In this document: positions 11,225-25,024 of the stretch, one piece after another
Position numbering within the stretch: the first letter of the stretch is position 1
Layout: the number at the start of each line of letters is the position of its first letter
DNA from: Bigelowiella natans CCMP2755
Taxonomy: Eukaryota > Cercozoa > Chlorarachniophyceae
Length of the DNA stretch: 42,500 nt
Reading direction: 5' to 3'
NCBI GenBank assembly: GCA_000320545.1
Contig: ADNK01000333.1
Location: 1-42,500 of the forward strand
Program-made: the position numbers and the translations under genes
The notes under the pieces: model-generated
Database searches by the model: none
What the model was told of the DNA's origin: nothing
Seen by the model: only the letters and a program-made list of their open reading frames with translations

Positions 11225-12862
11225 ATGAATAAAGAAGCAAAGGCTCATGGTTCTCATGAAGGGGATAATGGTAGCGGGTTGGATGCTGGTCCTGCCGGAG
11301 CACATCCCTTAAAGAGCCAGGTAATGAGTCGATGTGAGTCGTCTAAGTAAACAAATCATTAGCACCGGACGGCTCTCACGACTTCTCCAGCTGTTTCAAC
11401 AGTAACAAACACAATTTCACTCCTGGCTCAGGAAACACTGATGGCGTCGGTCATGACACTGCGGCAAGGCATCGCAAACCTGGACGGCTGCATCTCCGAC
11501 GCGTCGCGGGTTCTTCCGTGTTATTCATGCATGCGGCTGTCATCGATATGGAAACACCACCACATGTGCACGCCTGCTCTTGTTCCACGAGATCAGCTTC
11601 ATAGAAAATATAATCTGTTATGTAGCAGTCGCGTAATTTCAGAGGTTTATATCCATATGATTCGCTTAAACACACCGCAGCATTCAGAGAAGCTGAGTGC
11701 ATCTGCTGTAGGCTTCGCGGCGAAGCTCACAAATGAGGTAGACGACTGCCTCTTTTGCTTAAAAAAAGAAAGTCAAATTCCTTTAGGGATTCGATCTCCT
11801 ATTCAAACTACGTGCGCGTGCATCCGTGCCCTTTGTCTGAAAACAACCAGTAACCTTGTGGTGTTACAACAGCTGACGTTTGCGCGAGCTGTGCTCGAAA
11901 CCCTCTCCGGACTTACGAAGGTGGGTTTGTTTGACATGAACATCAACATAAACATCGATAGAATCGAAAGCGCGCACACACGCGCACGGAAACTCCTAAA
12001 CTCACTCCAATATCAAAGGCGCACCGCCCAAGCATCGAAGACCCTCCCCAGAATGTACTCAGAAGCAAACCCACCGCGCCGTCCTCCCCAACTCTAGATT
12101 CAGCTCCTGCAACGCCCGCATCGCGTCTCACCGGCACACAAGAGGTCATTAATACGATAATGGACACGAATTACAAGGTCAACAGCGTGTTGTGAGCAAT
12201 GGCGGATGCTGAGATTGGCTGGTTCTCCTTTTTAACCAAAAACAGGAAAGCGAGGAGAAGTTGAGAAACCGACTCTCTACTGCTGTCGAGCCCTCTATTG
12301 GTACTCACAGACATTTTCTCTTTCAATGCTGTACTATTTTACAAATTTTCATATGTTGCTTGGCGAAAGGAAGGGGGGTGGAGGGGGGGGATTAAAGAAC
12401 AGGAGAAACGGGAGAGGAAGGGGGAGGGAAAGAGAGGGAGAGAGCCAGATATCTCCCAATTGTACTGATTTGCTCACACTTTATTATATACTAATCGATT
12501 GTTTGAACCCCATAATTCAGACAAAGACGGCCTTCCTGTGCCTATTTCCCTGTCGTCCTCTCTCCAGAAGGAGCGAAAGCAGAACTCGCCGCAGCTATTT
12601 GGTGAAGACGAAGGGGCGGGGGCAAGGAAGTTGCAAGGAGAATCAACGGGCGCTTGCGTGGAGGAAGCGGGATTCGAAGAGGGAGAGGAGCTTTTTGACG
12701 AAAAGGTGCTCGTATATTCAAATCGCTGTCGATATAAATGATAGGGTGGGGGCGGGGGGGGGGTGGGATAGACACGCCATTTGGAATCTCCGTAGAGATA
12801 ACCACACGTTTTGCATAACCAAAAATATTTGCATACGCACATATTTATAATTATGTATAATG

Positions 12863-12907
<45 letters not shown>

Positions 12908-14118
12908 CCAATCGATTATGCACAGTTTGAAGACCTAGTTGTGCGAGGCAAGAAGCTGGACCTTGACCATGCTCCCACCTCTGAGATCAAAGGAGGCAGC
13001 AATGTAACATCCATTCGCAATAAACCGATCTCCTCGCCAGCATTCAAACCAGTTCATCTCCATTTTTCTGCTGAATATGTACAGTTTGACGACTTAGTCA
13101 TACGAGGCACCAAGCTGGACATTGGGCGTGCTCCAAGCTCCGAGGTCAAAGGAGGCAGCAGCAGCAGCGCGCAGATGGAGGCCCATGTCGTCATGGCAGG
13201 TATACGACGATCGATAGAAACAACACAGCAGCAGCGGTTGGTTTCACGGAGAATACTTCGTTCTTTCACTTGCTGACTTTCCGCGCCTCTCTTCTGTATA
13301 GACCTGTCTGGAGTTAAGCCGATAATGAAGTTTGGCCCTGCTCCGTCAAGATCAGAGACACAACCTACTACTATCTTCAAGCTGCAATCAGCTCTAAGGT
13401 CAGTATTGACCACCCGTATTGTATATGCGCACAGAAATGATCTTGATCGATCTTACCCCCCCCCCCCCCCCCTCCCCAGCGACACCCTTTTCGTATCGAT
13501 CAACACTCGGAAGATTGGACGTCTTTTTCAAGCGCGAGACGCCGATAAATCAGGGTGACTCACGAACAGCAGCCTCGTCTCCTCACACGCACGTATGCAG
13601 TGTCGGTGTTCATTTCAGTGTTTACGTGTTCTCGTCAGATTTTTGGACTCCTCGGGCATCTACGCAGTAACATGTAAGCTATGGGCGGATATGCGGAAGA
13701 AGTTTCCCTTCCTCGCGCGCACCTGCTCAAGGTAACAGTTGCTGCTTTTACAATCATTTTGCATACAATGAGGGGTGGGGGCAGCCTACCCTCCTCCATA
13801 TATGCAATACACATATATACTCCTCCCTGCGCTGTAGAAGACCAGTAGCGCTGCGTGTTCTACTGGCCATTAACATTCCTAGATTCTTCTCATCATTGCT
13901 TCTCACATCGGAAGCCAAATACATCTGTCATCACGAGGTGGTGTGCCGCTAACGTTGATTCTCTTCTTCAGGAAAATATCTCAGGGTCGTTTTGAAAAGG
14001 CCTTCCAGAGAGCTGATCATGACTCCTCCGGCGTGATGACGTTGGCAGAGACCGAGAGCTTTGTCAAGTCCTTTCTGGTCAGTCAAATTTAGGCAAAGTC
14101 ATATGTGTATGAATTTAA

Positions 14119-14174
<56 letters not shown>

Positions 14175-14989
14175 CACGCGACTACAAGAGACGGAACTAT
14201 GCATGGAACCAACCAGCTACTGGATCCCCGTGTCGCTTTTTGCAATAACTCTCCAGTCAGCACCAAAGAAAGAGACTCAAGCTCTGAGTGTGCGCAGAGA
14301 TTGAACGTGTTTTCACGACACACCTAGGTCAGCCTTGCGGATCACGATTTCGAGGACTCTGACGTCGATGACATGGCCACGCAAGGACAGCCGTTGAGCA
14401 CTGTGCAGGTAGAAGCTCCTAGACCGCTTCGAGAGGAGCTTGTTTCCTCTCGTCTAAGTTCATAAAGCGATAAATCAAGTCATCGTGTACTACACATGCA
14501 TGCGATGCAATTCCCAATCCCCCCTCCCTCCCTTCCCCCCCGTCTTCATCGGCCAGTTTTCATTAGAGGTGTATTCGATTCTTAGCGCATCGTTCATACG
14601 CGAAGCATCTTGTGGAAGGAAGGCATCTTCTCCCCAGAGCCAAAATCGGTTACTACACGCGTACAATAGACAATAATAACGCTAAGTAGTGGACTATCAT
14701 AACTGCAGCTAAGCTGAACGTCGAGTCGGTATGCTCACGTACCGCGCACGCGCCGCCGGCTTCAACAGCTGTTTTAACAATGAATGACGAAACTGCGTGA
14801 AACGATGGATTAGGGAGGGAAAAGCCGCAGCTTCCTCTTCGGAGCAAACGTCTCGCTGAACTCCACAGCTCAATCCGACTTTCACATGCTCTCCTCCTCG
14901 TCAGCGGCCCCTGAAACAACTCTCGATAGCACCAAGGTAGCGCTACGTGTCCCATCTTCCTATGGTAAATGGGAGGAATGTATTTATGT

Positions 14990-15065
<76 letters not shown>

Positions 15066-15608
15066 AGCTCATGGCGTTAGACGTCACTGTCCTCGTCCCC
15101 CCTTGCAAAAGGCCATTTCGAGTGTAGACAAAATGCGCTCGGTTCTGTTTTTCGGAGCTCAAAATATTTGAAAAAGAAGGAAGCCAGAATTAAGAAGCCC
15201 GCTCCTCGCAACCGAGCGAGAGGGGGCGCGCTCGGCCCCACCAATGTTTTTCCATGCAATGAGATAATTTGAACACTGTAACATACACACGTGAAGTGAA
15301 TACCTCATGCGAGCTGTCCGTTTTATGTTCCAGGAACCAAACGCACTAGAATACCGTCAGCAGATCGAATGGGTGTATGGATATAACGGCCGCAATGGTA
15401 ACGAAGAACGAGCAGTAAGAGAGAGTGGGAGAGAGGGGGGGGGGGGGGGGGAGGCGTGGACCTGAACATGGAGGAAGGGATGCAAAGAGCTTGTCTTCTT
15501 GTGCATCGTTGTTTAATTTACCTGATCTAAATGAGCTGCCGGTACACCGAACGATGGGTTTCGCATGTGGCCTTCATTTTTTGAATATTTAAATTGAGTA
15601 GCTTGGTG

Positions 15609-15649
<41 letters not shown>

Positions 15650-16154
15650 TATACACTTGAAATAGGGCATTCGAACATCGTTTATGGTCCTGGTGGAGCG
15701 ATTGTATATCCATGCGGACGAATTCTTATATCATTCCATCCGAAACGCCACACACAGGTGCCAAGGGAGGAGGAAAAGGGGGCGGAGGGGGGGGGGGGTA
15801 GAATAACAGCATCGCTATGTACACGCCTCAAATGGCGCTCGAGGTCGCTCTCCCTCTTTCATCTTATAGTGCGCGGGAATAATACACTCTGATCTCACAC
15901 GAAGTTTACCGAGCCAATCGTGGCCTATTTTTATGTCTGTATCTGTGAACGTACAGTCATTCTACTTGGAGCACCAAGCGACGATTACGTGCATAGCGCA
16001 GGCCAATTTGGGTAAGTTCGCAGGGGCGAGCGGCGTCGCAGGGACGGAATTCGCGGCGACGGGCGAGGAGAGGCCAGGCTACAAAGGCGGTGTGCAAAGA
16101 CTTCCCGGTTGAATGAGCATACGAGCACATCATGCATGCTATATATTAGTGTTT

Positions 16155-16194
<40 letters not shown>

Positions 16195-17498
16195 ATGTGT
16201 GCGTGTGTGTGTGCGTTCCATAATGAATCTTTCACCGTGATCTCTCTAATTCTCCCCAGTTGAAATCAACTAAAGTCGCTTCTTGCTTCCCCCTCTCCTT
16301 CCTCGCGCAGCAATTCACATCGTAGACCTGCGGACGATGACGTGCATTATACGCCTGGACAACGCGCACACTACTTCTGTGCGCAACCTGGGTCTTAAAA
16401 CATATCTTGCACGAAGAAACGAAAACCAAAAAAGACTGCCGCCTCTAAATACTAGATTTCAAATTAAAAATAAAGATAAAACAACCCGTTTTCCGCTTCT
16501 ACATCGACGCCGTCATTAGTGCCTACATGCTAGAGTAACCGACACTCAGGATTGGCCAGGATTTACTGAGAGCAGCACAATCTAATTTTGATCTTTGGTA
16601 TGTTTCGATCGTCAGCTTTCGCCAGAGATTCGCGCCTGTTGGCCTCCGTTAGCGCTCCCCCCTCCCCGACAATAACCATCTGGAACTGGCGGAAGAGAGA
16701 ACGAATGTGCTCGGTACCATCACTATGAGAAGGCTCTTCTTTGACTTTTTAGAAAAAGAAGTGCGTGGAAAGCGGGCTATATTTCGGGGCAGGGATATCC
16801 ACTCTGCAAATGGCTTTTATCAGCGCCGTTTGACAGCTTTGCAGAATCTTCCCCGCCCCGAAACACGCGCGCGCATGAGAGCAACATCACCACGAGCGAG
16901 CCTGCTGCCGCTATTGGTGTATCCTGACGTTGACTCCTTCGTCCTCGCCTCTGTATAATACAGGTGGAGTTGAAAGGAGTCGAGGCCGTTTATGATATGA
17001 AATGGTCAAATACACACACACCCATCCTCGCGACAGTTGGCAAGCAGCACGCATCCATTTGGAGCTATGAAGGGAATAAGATGCTGCACGCGCCGCTCAA
17101 GCCTGACCCCGCCAATGGCTTCACCCGCACGTCCTTCTCCTCACTCGCCTTCCTCCCCAAAGGTACACGCAAGATAGTGTCCAAAGACGCTTCAGGAGAG
17201 ATTTCGCTCGTTTGTTTTATTTTTTAGCGCAGTGATTCTGGACGTCAGGGCGGGGTTGAGGGGGCATATATATGTGTACATATGTGTGTGTGTTATATAC
17301 ATAATATACATTCATATATCGTCTCCAAGCACAGCGATGCATATCTGATTGGTAGCATCATTCCGCATTGAATGTTGGATAGGTGACGTGGCGTTGGGTT
17401 GTCAGGGCGCAGGCCAGGTTCGCCTACAGCATGCAGCATTTATTACTATTCCAACCCCGCAATTGAGCGTGTGGTTGAGAGGAGGAGAGATTTTGATT

Positions 17499-17541
<43 letters not shown>

Positions 17542-18299
17542 TACGGCACTGTATGCGGTAACAAAGCGCTATGTGCCTTCGTCGAGCAGGTATATGTCGT
17601 TGACACCGGTGGAAATTGCAAAGCGCGGGCGTCGCTGCATCAAGGTTGCTTCGCTTGGGCATTCTTGGCGAAATGACGCCATTAGGCAGTAGCGATTAGA
17701 GAAAGCATTGCGAAGAGGAAAGAGAGAATGATGGAGCGTCGTGGGATTGAAACGGGGCATTTGATGGCATGGCCTTGGGACTCAGCCTTTCTAGCTTTTC
17801 TTCCGATTTTCTTCCTTCTTTTCTCACCCAACCAACACTCTCTGCCAATCGTTCGTCCAGTCATTTACTGAGAGAGTAGCGGATGAATCTTCTCTCATCA
17901 AACACAATACTTCCTCGATTAACGCCGGTAACATGTACTGCGAAAAGGAACCGTTTTCACGATGCTCAGCGTGCAGACGCTGAGTGGCTGGCGGCTTATA
18001 ACGGGGAGTAAGGACAAGACGGTATCTACTAAGTACCATATCGCGCGTGTGAATAGAGGACAGAAGCTGCTTTAATGGGGGGGGGGGGCTGCTCGCAAGA
18101 AACGTGTACGCTTTTCTGACAGTTTTGCTTGTCGGTTTTTCCTCCAGGTGTGCGTTTCATCGCTCTCATCGGGGTGTCCATTCGCGCTGCACAGGATTAG
18201 CTTTTGCCACTCCGTGCGGTCGTTGTGCGCAATCCCGGGAGTCACGAACGACTTTGGTGGGGACCACTTTACACAAGAGCAGCTGCGATATAAGAATGA

Positions 18300-18330
<31 letters not shown>

Positions 18331-18554
18331 ATCGCGTGTTCTATTACGCGTGCAGCTTTTGAGATGGATAATAATCAACACCAGGCCTCGTCGTCGGCAC
18401 GATTGCGAGTGATATCTTCTGGACAAATGCTTTGAGTGCAGACGACCTCATTGAGAAGGAAGATAGGTGGTTTTGTGAAAATATCAGCGTCACGACACTC
18501 GAGAATCATGCACCCTCTTCATGAGCAAATGTGCTCATTTTATTTGTAAATGTT

Positions 18555-18593
<39 letters not shown>

Positions 18594-19077
18594 GTCTGCA
18601 TGTGTGTGTGTGTGTGTGTGTGTTTGTGTGTGCCAAGAAACCCGATTGTATGTGGCCATTTCGATGGAGAAGTATGGGGATTAGACGTCGATACGAACAC
18701 GCAAGGTGGGAGGAGAAGCAACACCGATACGACACAATAATGACGATAAAGAGAGGGTAGCGGTCACCTGAAATCCATTCGTTTGTCTAAGGAGCTCAGT
18801 GCTGCTAACAGCACTCGGGTGTACGTCGAGTCGTTTTTTGCTTGAGTTGTGGTGTTTTCGGACGAAACTAGTCGGCGCACTCTCTAAAGTTGTCTTTGCC
18901 TTCGCGTCTTTCACAACTGATTTTGCCTCATGCTAGATGAGCGCCGCAGCCGGTTTGTGACCACCGGAGAGGACAACCAGCTGATCATGTGGGATATGAT
19001 CAAGAAAACAGCGGTAACTTACCGAATTCGCGCATTAAGGGCTTAAACACCTGTTTATGTGTGTGTATGTGTGTGTT

Positions 19078-19131
<54 letters not shown>

Positions 19132-19305
19132 CTCTCAATCACCTTTTTATTGGGAGAATGAGTCTTGTATTGAGAGGCCAGGCGGTGTGCATTTCTCTGC
19201 TCACTCATTCTCGTATCGCTTGTTAGGTTATGCGTACACGGATATCAGATGACCAAACCTTGCCTTCCGCTCCTGGCCGTATCAAGGTGAGAGCGGCAGC
19301 AGCAG

Positions 19306-19357
<52 letters not shown>

Positions 19358-20049
19358 TTGAGAATGTTTTGAATTTATATTTTGCAGAGGCGCCAAGCAG
19401 GTTCAGCTTCTTCCCACGCACTGGCGTTATCCTCTCGGTTCTCTATCATTCGTATTTTCTGAAAATCTACGCAATTTTAAACAGCTCACCCAGTAAAAAC
19501 AAAGGTTTCATTTGCGGAAAGACTGTTCAACTCGATGTCATTGCTTTCTCTTCCCCTGACTGTTCTTATACGTCTCCTCATGCACTCTCAGCGCCGTTGC
19601 GTTATCTCCAAATGGTGTCCATATCGCTGTCGGCACAAATACAGGTTGAAAGCGGTTCTTTGCGAGAGCTCTCTTAATTTATTTACTTTCATGAATTCTC
19701 TCGGTGATGACTCGACCAAATCGCTCGAGTTTTTGTATTGGTGTGTGCTTATTCTTTCCGAAATTTTGGTGATTCATTTCTTCTCGAGGTGTGAGATTTA
19801 AGATTGTATACAGAGTCGAATTGATGATATTTCTATAAGATACCGCGAAGATTCGTTTGTTTGTGTTCTCCTCCTCTCCCCCCCTCTTTGCCATTCGAAC
19901 CTGGAATTTTTGCTAGCGTCATTTTCACAAGTTGCAGAACAAATTGCATCCTTTTGAGATCGTCCTTGCCGTCCTTGTGTACTATAGGGAAACTCTTCAT
20001 TTTCGAGGCTGCGACCCTGAAAAGGTGACATGAGACGATAGTTTCAGGA

Positions 20050-20080
<31 letters not shown>

Positions 20081-22323
20081 AGATTTCATCATATACCACG
20101 TTTCAATCGTCGTAGAAGTTGATGCGTTGGATGTGTTTCTAGAGCTGGGAGGGAGAGGCGGAGGGGGGCAGGGCACATATTTACCGGGGAACCATCCTTT
20201 TATTATTTTGGATTCAAGTTAATAGCCAGCGCGTTCGTTCCTTCATCTATCCATTTTCTTCTCGTTTCTCAGGATTGAGTGCCGCGATTTATCGAACGTG
20301 CGGAAAGTTTCTTACTCGCCAGCATCCCCACGCGGGTCTCGCTCACGATCGGTGCCTTCTGCCATCGGCGTCTTACGGTAACGTAAAGACCTCCAAGGAA
20401 AGATTCCTCGATGACGCATTATAAGTGCAGTTGTAGAGAGAGAGGGAGGGAAGGGGGGAGGGAGGGAGAGAGGGGTGCAGCAGAGAAAACATGCGGCATC
20501 ATCTGATCTCGTTGTTTCTTCTCTATTTTTTGCGTTTTGGCTTTGATGCCATTGTGTCTTGGGGTGGCCTTGGCCGAAGGTACTCTCCCGACTCGCGAAT
20601 CCTCGCGGTGGGGATGCAAAACGCCATTACCATTCTGTGCGACACGAAGAAGGGCTATGCCGTAAAGGGCTACCTGGGCTCACATAAGGTACCGTTTGCA
20701 CCCGAGATTTCCATATTTCCGGCGCAATCTAGAAGTTGAAAGAAAATCATGTGCAAAGCCGATGGCCCGGTGCGTTTCTGGGCCGCCTTTGACGACGATG
20801 ATCCTTTTTGGTTGAAAGGCTCCTGTGACACACATGGATTGGTCAATCAATGGGCGGCACCTCCGCTCCGTTGCAGCCGATCACAGGCTATGCTACTTTG
20901 ATATCAATAAGGTGCGAGTGCTCTTGCGAGGACGATGCATGGAGAGGGGGGCGGGCGAGTGGGTTTTTTGCGGGGAAAGTTACATGCTGAGGATGGTGTC
21001 TAACACTGTATTATCGGAGAGTTAGGACCTACCCCATCTATGCGTCACCTTTCTTTTTCTTTCTCTTGGGCCACTGGGGGAGAGTTTGCCTTTGCCTTTT
21101 ATTTTTTGGGATTGGGAGTCTCCCGGGCTTGGTAGGTAATTGTGCCGACGAATTCGGTGGCACTTACGCGTATAACTCCAGGAGCAACTGTCCAAGTCAA
21201 AGAGCAATATCTACCCGCGGCTCTTCCGCAACACCTCTTGGAAGTCTCAGACCTGCATCTTCTCGTAATCGCCGCATTTGTTTTCGAGCGTACGATGTCG
21301 TATTGAGTCAATTTGGGGGGTGTTTATGGCCAGTGAGGTTTGGCAAATAAAGCATTGCTTTTGCCAGAACACGTACACGTGCATGATATGTACGGCTTAA
21401 GGTATTCAAAATAATTCTATCTGTTTATATAAATTGTGTTTTTGCCTTTTTCCTCTGCCCCTCCCCCCCCTCCCATTTCTACTCCAAAGGTACACGACAC
21501 AAGGCCTCCACCTCGATTCGGAGAAGAAAGACGATATAGCAACCTCGCCATCTTTCGCAGAAACAAGTGGAAGCCGGAAAAGCAAGGGCGTGCTCCCAGC
21601 ACAAATTCTTTGCGTTGACGTTGCCAGGAAGAAAGCCATCATCGCTGCCGGAGATGAGGAGGTGTAGATTATTTTTGTAGTGCATTTATCCCTCGGCGTC
21701 TTTTTTTTAAGAAAAAAAGAAGTGCATGGAAGGCCATAAAAGTCAGCACATGAAGCTGAGAGGCGTGTATTCATTGCTGTTAGGGATATGTGCATCTTGT
21801 CCGAAGTCCTTGCCTAGAGCCCTCCGCTCAACGAAAATCCGCTAACGCGCACTCCGTGTTGGTAAAAAAAATTCACATACTGTCTCAAAGCAATAGAGCT
21901 TCCTTCACATGAACATCGCGTGTTTGTATGAACCGAAGGCGTTCTATTGTACGCTGGTTTGAAGATGGTAGATGTTTTAACATGAAAATATTGACGTTTC
22001 TTTGTGTGTGCGGCAAGGTCGGCCAAGTACGATTCGCGGACAGCGAGAGCAAGATTCTTTCTGTGGGCGCAGGTAGTAGAAATACCAGCAACACCAACCT
22101 AACTATAACTTCACCAGCGGCTGTTACTCAAATACGACAGCCTCCATTTTATTCGAATCAAAACTAATCAATGCCCGTCTTTGGAACTGCTACCTAAGGC
22201 GACCGAACCATCATTCAATGGAGGCTGGAGAATACCGTGGAAGATACGCAATACGACGGTATGGTAGAGCGGAAAGATAGGGTCTTCGGCGCACAGCAAC
22301 CGCAGACGTTCTCTCTTGGTTAG
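11225..22323 (+). CDS. EMAP-like (EML) microtubule-associated protein with EF-hands, HELP motif and WD40 propellers
   Basis: About 40 exons, nearly all phase-matched, give about 1,140 residues. Early exons: 11225-11320, 11432-11509, 11681-11737, 11873-11920, 11962-12177, 12246-12300, 12521-12705, then two duplicated exons. The order is a helical N-terminus and a Pro/Ser linker, two to three 26-residue repeats, and EF-hands in 13480-14077 (DADKSGFLDSSG and the canonical DHDSSGVMTLAE). The HELP motif IEWVYGYNGRN...NIVYGPGGAIVYP falls at 15334-15757, and WD40 repeats run to the TAG at 22323. Late WD marks include HFDGEVWGLDVD, FVTTGEDNQLIMWD, RYSPDSRILAVG, THMDWSINGRHLRS and GDRTIIQWRLEN. EML proteins bind tubulin; EF-hands suggest calcium control (inferred). 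The join between 18257 and 18637 is unresolved and one exon there is uncertain. The N-terminal third could be a separate gene, but phases are continuous. Confidence 0.85.
12866..12905. repeat. (TA)n microsatellite in EML intron
   Basis: A pure TA tract ends 20 bases before the acceptor of the first duplicated exon at 12926. Confidence 0.9.
12926..13398 (+). other. Tandemly duplicated exons inside the EML gene
   Basis: Exon 12926-13003 and the first two-thirds of exon 13085-13199 encode near-identical units: FEDLVVRGKKLDLDHAPTSE and FDDLVIRGTKLDIGRAPSSE, each followed by a KGGS-type end. Both acceptors are phase 0 and the intron tails just before them match (ATTATGCACAG and AATATGTACAG), so genomic DNA including the splice site was copied. 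The next exon (13302-13398) has KFGPAPSRSETQ and may be an older, decayed third copy. Confidence 0.85.
14120..15061. repeat. (TA)n and (GA)n microsatellites in EML introns
   Basis: (TA)n at about 14120-14167 lies in the intron after the second EF-hand exon. (TA)n at about 14992-15023 followed by (GA)n at about 15028-15061 lies in the intron between exons ending 14408 and starting 15334. Confidence 0.85.
15437..16191. repeat. G runs, (TA)n and (GT)n in EML introns
   Basis: G runs occur at about 15437-15451 and 15788-15798, (TA)n at about 15611-15643 and (GT)n at about 16158-16191. Each lies within a different intron of the HELP and first WD40 region, apart from the first two repeats, which share the 15398-15665 intron. 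Confidence 0.8.
17503..17537. repeat. (CA)n microsatellite in EML intron
   Basis: This (CA)n tract lies between the short exon 17383-17417 and exon 17590-17644. It creates several false open frames. Confidence 0.9.
18300..19353. repeat. (GT)n, (CT)n and (GA)n microsatellites around EML WD40 exons
   Basis: (GT)n at 18300-18323, (CT)n at about 18556-18589, (GT)n at about 18600-18631, (GT)n/(GA)n at about 19070-19126 and (GA)n at about 19305-19353. The 18600 tract runs almost to the AG acceptor of exon 18638-18705. Confidence 0.85.
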
Positions 22324-23511
22324 CTTGTCATTCTTGTCGAGCTGTTGAAGACGACGAACACGATGATATCCATGTATGCTGATGTTCCCGCCATCATCTA
22401 CGCACGCCACAGTGTTGATTAGCTTAAATTCGAGCATCGGATTCTCAGCGCGGTAGATAAGACCTTTGCATGTTGCAACTGACGATGACGTGCCCAATTA
22501 GTTCAGAGAGCTAGTATGTGTCGTGTGGGTGATGAACGTCGGAAAAGGAGGCATCGATCGCGCGCGCACGTGCAACTTATTGCCGTTTCACATGCAGATT
22601 ATGGTGTGAGCCAGCGCTGTGACGACTGCGCGCGTTTATTTGCTTAACTACTAGCCTGTCAAGTCATTGTGCAAGTAACATGCATGCCTGATGCGGAAGA
22701 CGATGTATAAAGATTCAGATTTCTAGATGTGCCAACACAATATAAAGGGAACAATACTTGCGCATACTACGTTGCGATTGCTAGATTGTCATTGTTGGAT
22801 TAGTTTGTTTGCGTGAATAATTAATGTAAATGTAAGCAGCATGCAATATTCATGTGCGTGGCTATAGCAGCTGCACGCTGCACGCACATGTGTACCCAGC
22901 TAGCCAGTACGTAGTAAAGCAAATGAAAACAATAATGGCGTGCACATGCTATGAGCCAACACACGTAATCGCATGGAATTCACGACGCATGTTTGTTAAG
23001 CGGCCGGATGCAATATTGCATTGATGACCACATTGACACATCATTCTTTGATCGAATGTGTGGCGTGCACTATACACTAGTACAGGGCATGTGACGATGC
23101 TAGCAGGGTGGTATACAGCAGCTGTGCAACATCCACGCACTATAGCTGTGGCACCGTACAGCGCTCAATTTTCATTTGTCAAGCCTTTGTCTCAGCTGTC
23201 TGGGTTCGGCATATGTTCGTGAAAGCGCAAGCTGTTATTATTGACATTGCTATTGCTAGAATGCGGCGCCTGCGGCATATATGCTACAGTGACATGCGGC
23301 GCACGCGTGCTTTTGCTCATTGTAGCTTGCACACATCACAGTGTGTTTTGGCATGCAGATAGTAGACGCAAGACTCACGTGACGTACTCCGCATTATTCA
23401 ACATCGTCAACATGATGACGAGCGTAAGGCTGCCACCACACGACCATGAAGCCACTCGTCTATTTACCACTGCCGTCATCCTTCTCCACCTCCCCACAGT
23501 CGACAACCTAA
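22324..23511. other. Convergent spacer, no gene seen
   Basis: This lies between the stops of the EML (+) and cyclophilin (-) genes. Open frames are short and lack motifs. From about 22540 to 23370 the sequence is rich in TGCATG, GCTAG, GCGCGC and GTACAG-like steps, similar to the spacer at 10440-10880. Confidence 0.5.
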
Positions 23512-24980
23512 TCATTTGATTGCGCAACAAGGTGAGCTGACAAAACATGTGCATGTGCTAGCATTGCATCCGACAGCACGGACGGAGTTCTTGCCGGTAT
23601 CATCACTGCATGTGTGTATGTGTGTGTGTGTATATGTGTGAAGAATGAAGTCTTTAGTGCGGTCGGTCTTTCTATCTATCTTACCACTACACGGAACGCC
23701 GTGCTCCCAGTCGATGAGCCGACTTTTTCGATTTCCTTCACAGTGTTCATACCCGATACCACCTCGCCGAAGACAACGTGCCTGCGTAGAGGTTTCAGCT
23801 TTACGATGAGAACGAAACGAGCGTGCGCGATTACTAGTCTCTCCTTTGAAATATGGGGGGAAATGCGCGTTAATGACCTTCCATCCAAATGCGGTGTAGA
23901 CTTTGTGCACACAAAAAACTGCGAACCTGCATGATTGTGGCGATGACAGCGTCAAAGCAAGCTGCTGCTGCTGTTGTGTGCTATATTTTACCGTTTGTGT
24001 TGGCGCCTCTGTTGGCCATCGAAAGGATTCCAGGACCTGGCATTGTTCATAAACGTCGGAATTGATAACTTATATATCATAAAAAGGTATTATATGCACG
24101 CACGTTTTTGTCTCGCACAAAAACGTCATCTGCACACACCGTTCAACTTAAAGAGGTGTCGGATAATTACCAGTGTGCTTCAAGTCGAAGTTCTCGTCAG
24201 CAAAGGTTGAGCCTGTGATAAGGAAGGAGGAGGAGGAGGAGGAGGAAAGAGGGAGACGATGAGAGGGGAAGAGGGACAAAAGACAAACGATTCGAAGACA
24301 AAATAATTCTCCCTGCTAGCAAGCAAGCAATATCTGTGAGTTATTGCATCAGTCACTACCGTATATCGAGGCCCCCCCCGTTCCGTTATGGTTCGTGAAA
24401 TCCCCCCCTTGGCACATAAATCCTGGAATTACTCGATGGAATGTGGAGCCCCTATCGAGCGGCAGCGGGCGGGGGACGGAGTAAGACAGAGAGCGATAGT
24501 CGAAGGAGGAAAGGAAAAAGAGAAATTTCCTCATGTGACTGAATTTCACGAAGATCTAATCAATGGGAACATGCACTCAAAACTGCGAAAACGTATGATG
24601 GCCACTTCCATCGTCGAATACCAACAGAGAGACGTTTCTGCAAATACAGGGCTGAGAATAGCGCACCAACAAATTTTGTCTAGATGCGTGCCGCCGAACA
24701 AAACAAAACTCGTCGGCGCGCGTGCTCTCAGTTGCGAATACAGTGCGGTTTGTATGTTCGGTTATACTTGTATCCGTAGCCCTTCTCCCCCGTGCACAGT
24801 GCTCGGAAGTTTTCCGCTGTCTTCGGAACATCTGCATGCGCGGAGGGATTTAAGTTAGGCTTGTTTCTTGCAAAAATCTCTGCCGTCAAAGCATTTTTGC
24901 ATTTCATAGATCTTAGACTGTATTTGCATGTCTTACGGTCTGAGCGGAGCAGAAATTCGATGCGTCCAGCAGGCGTGCCT

Positions 24981-25024
<44 letters not shown>

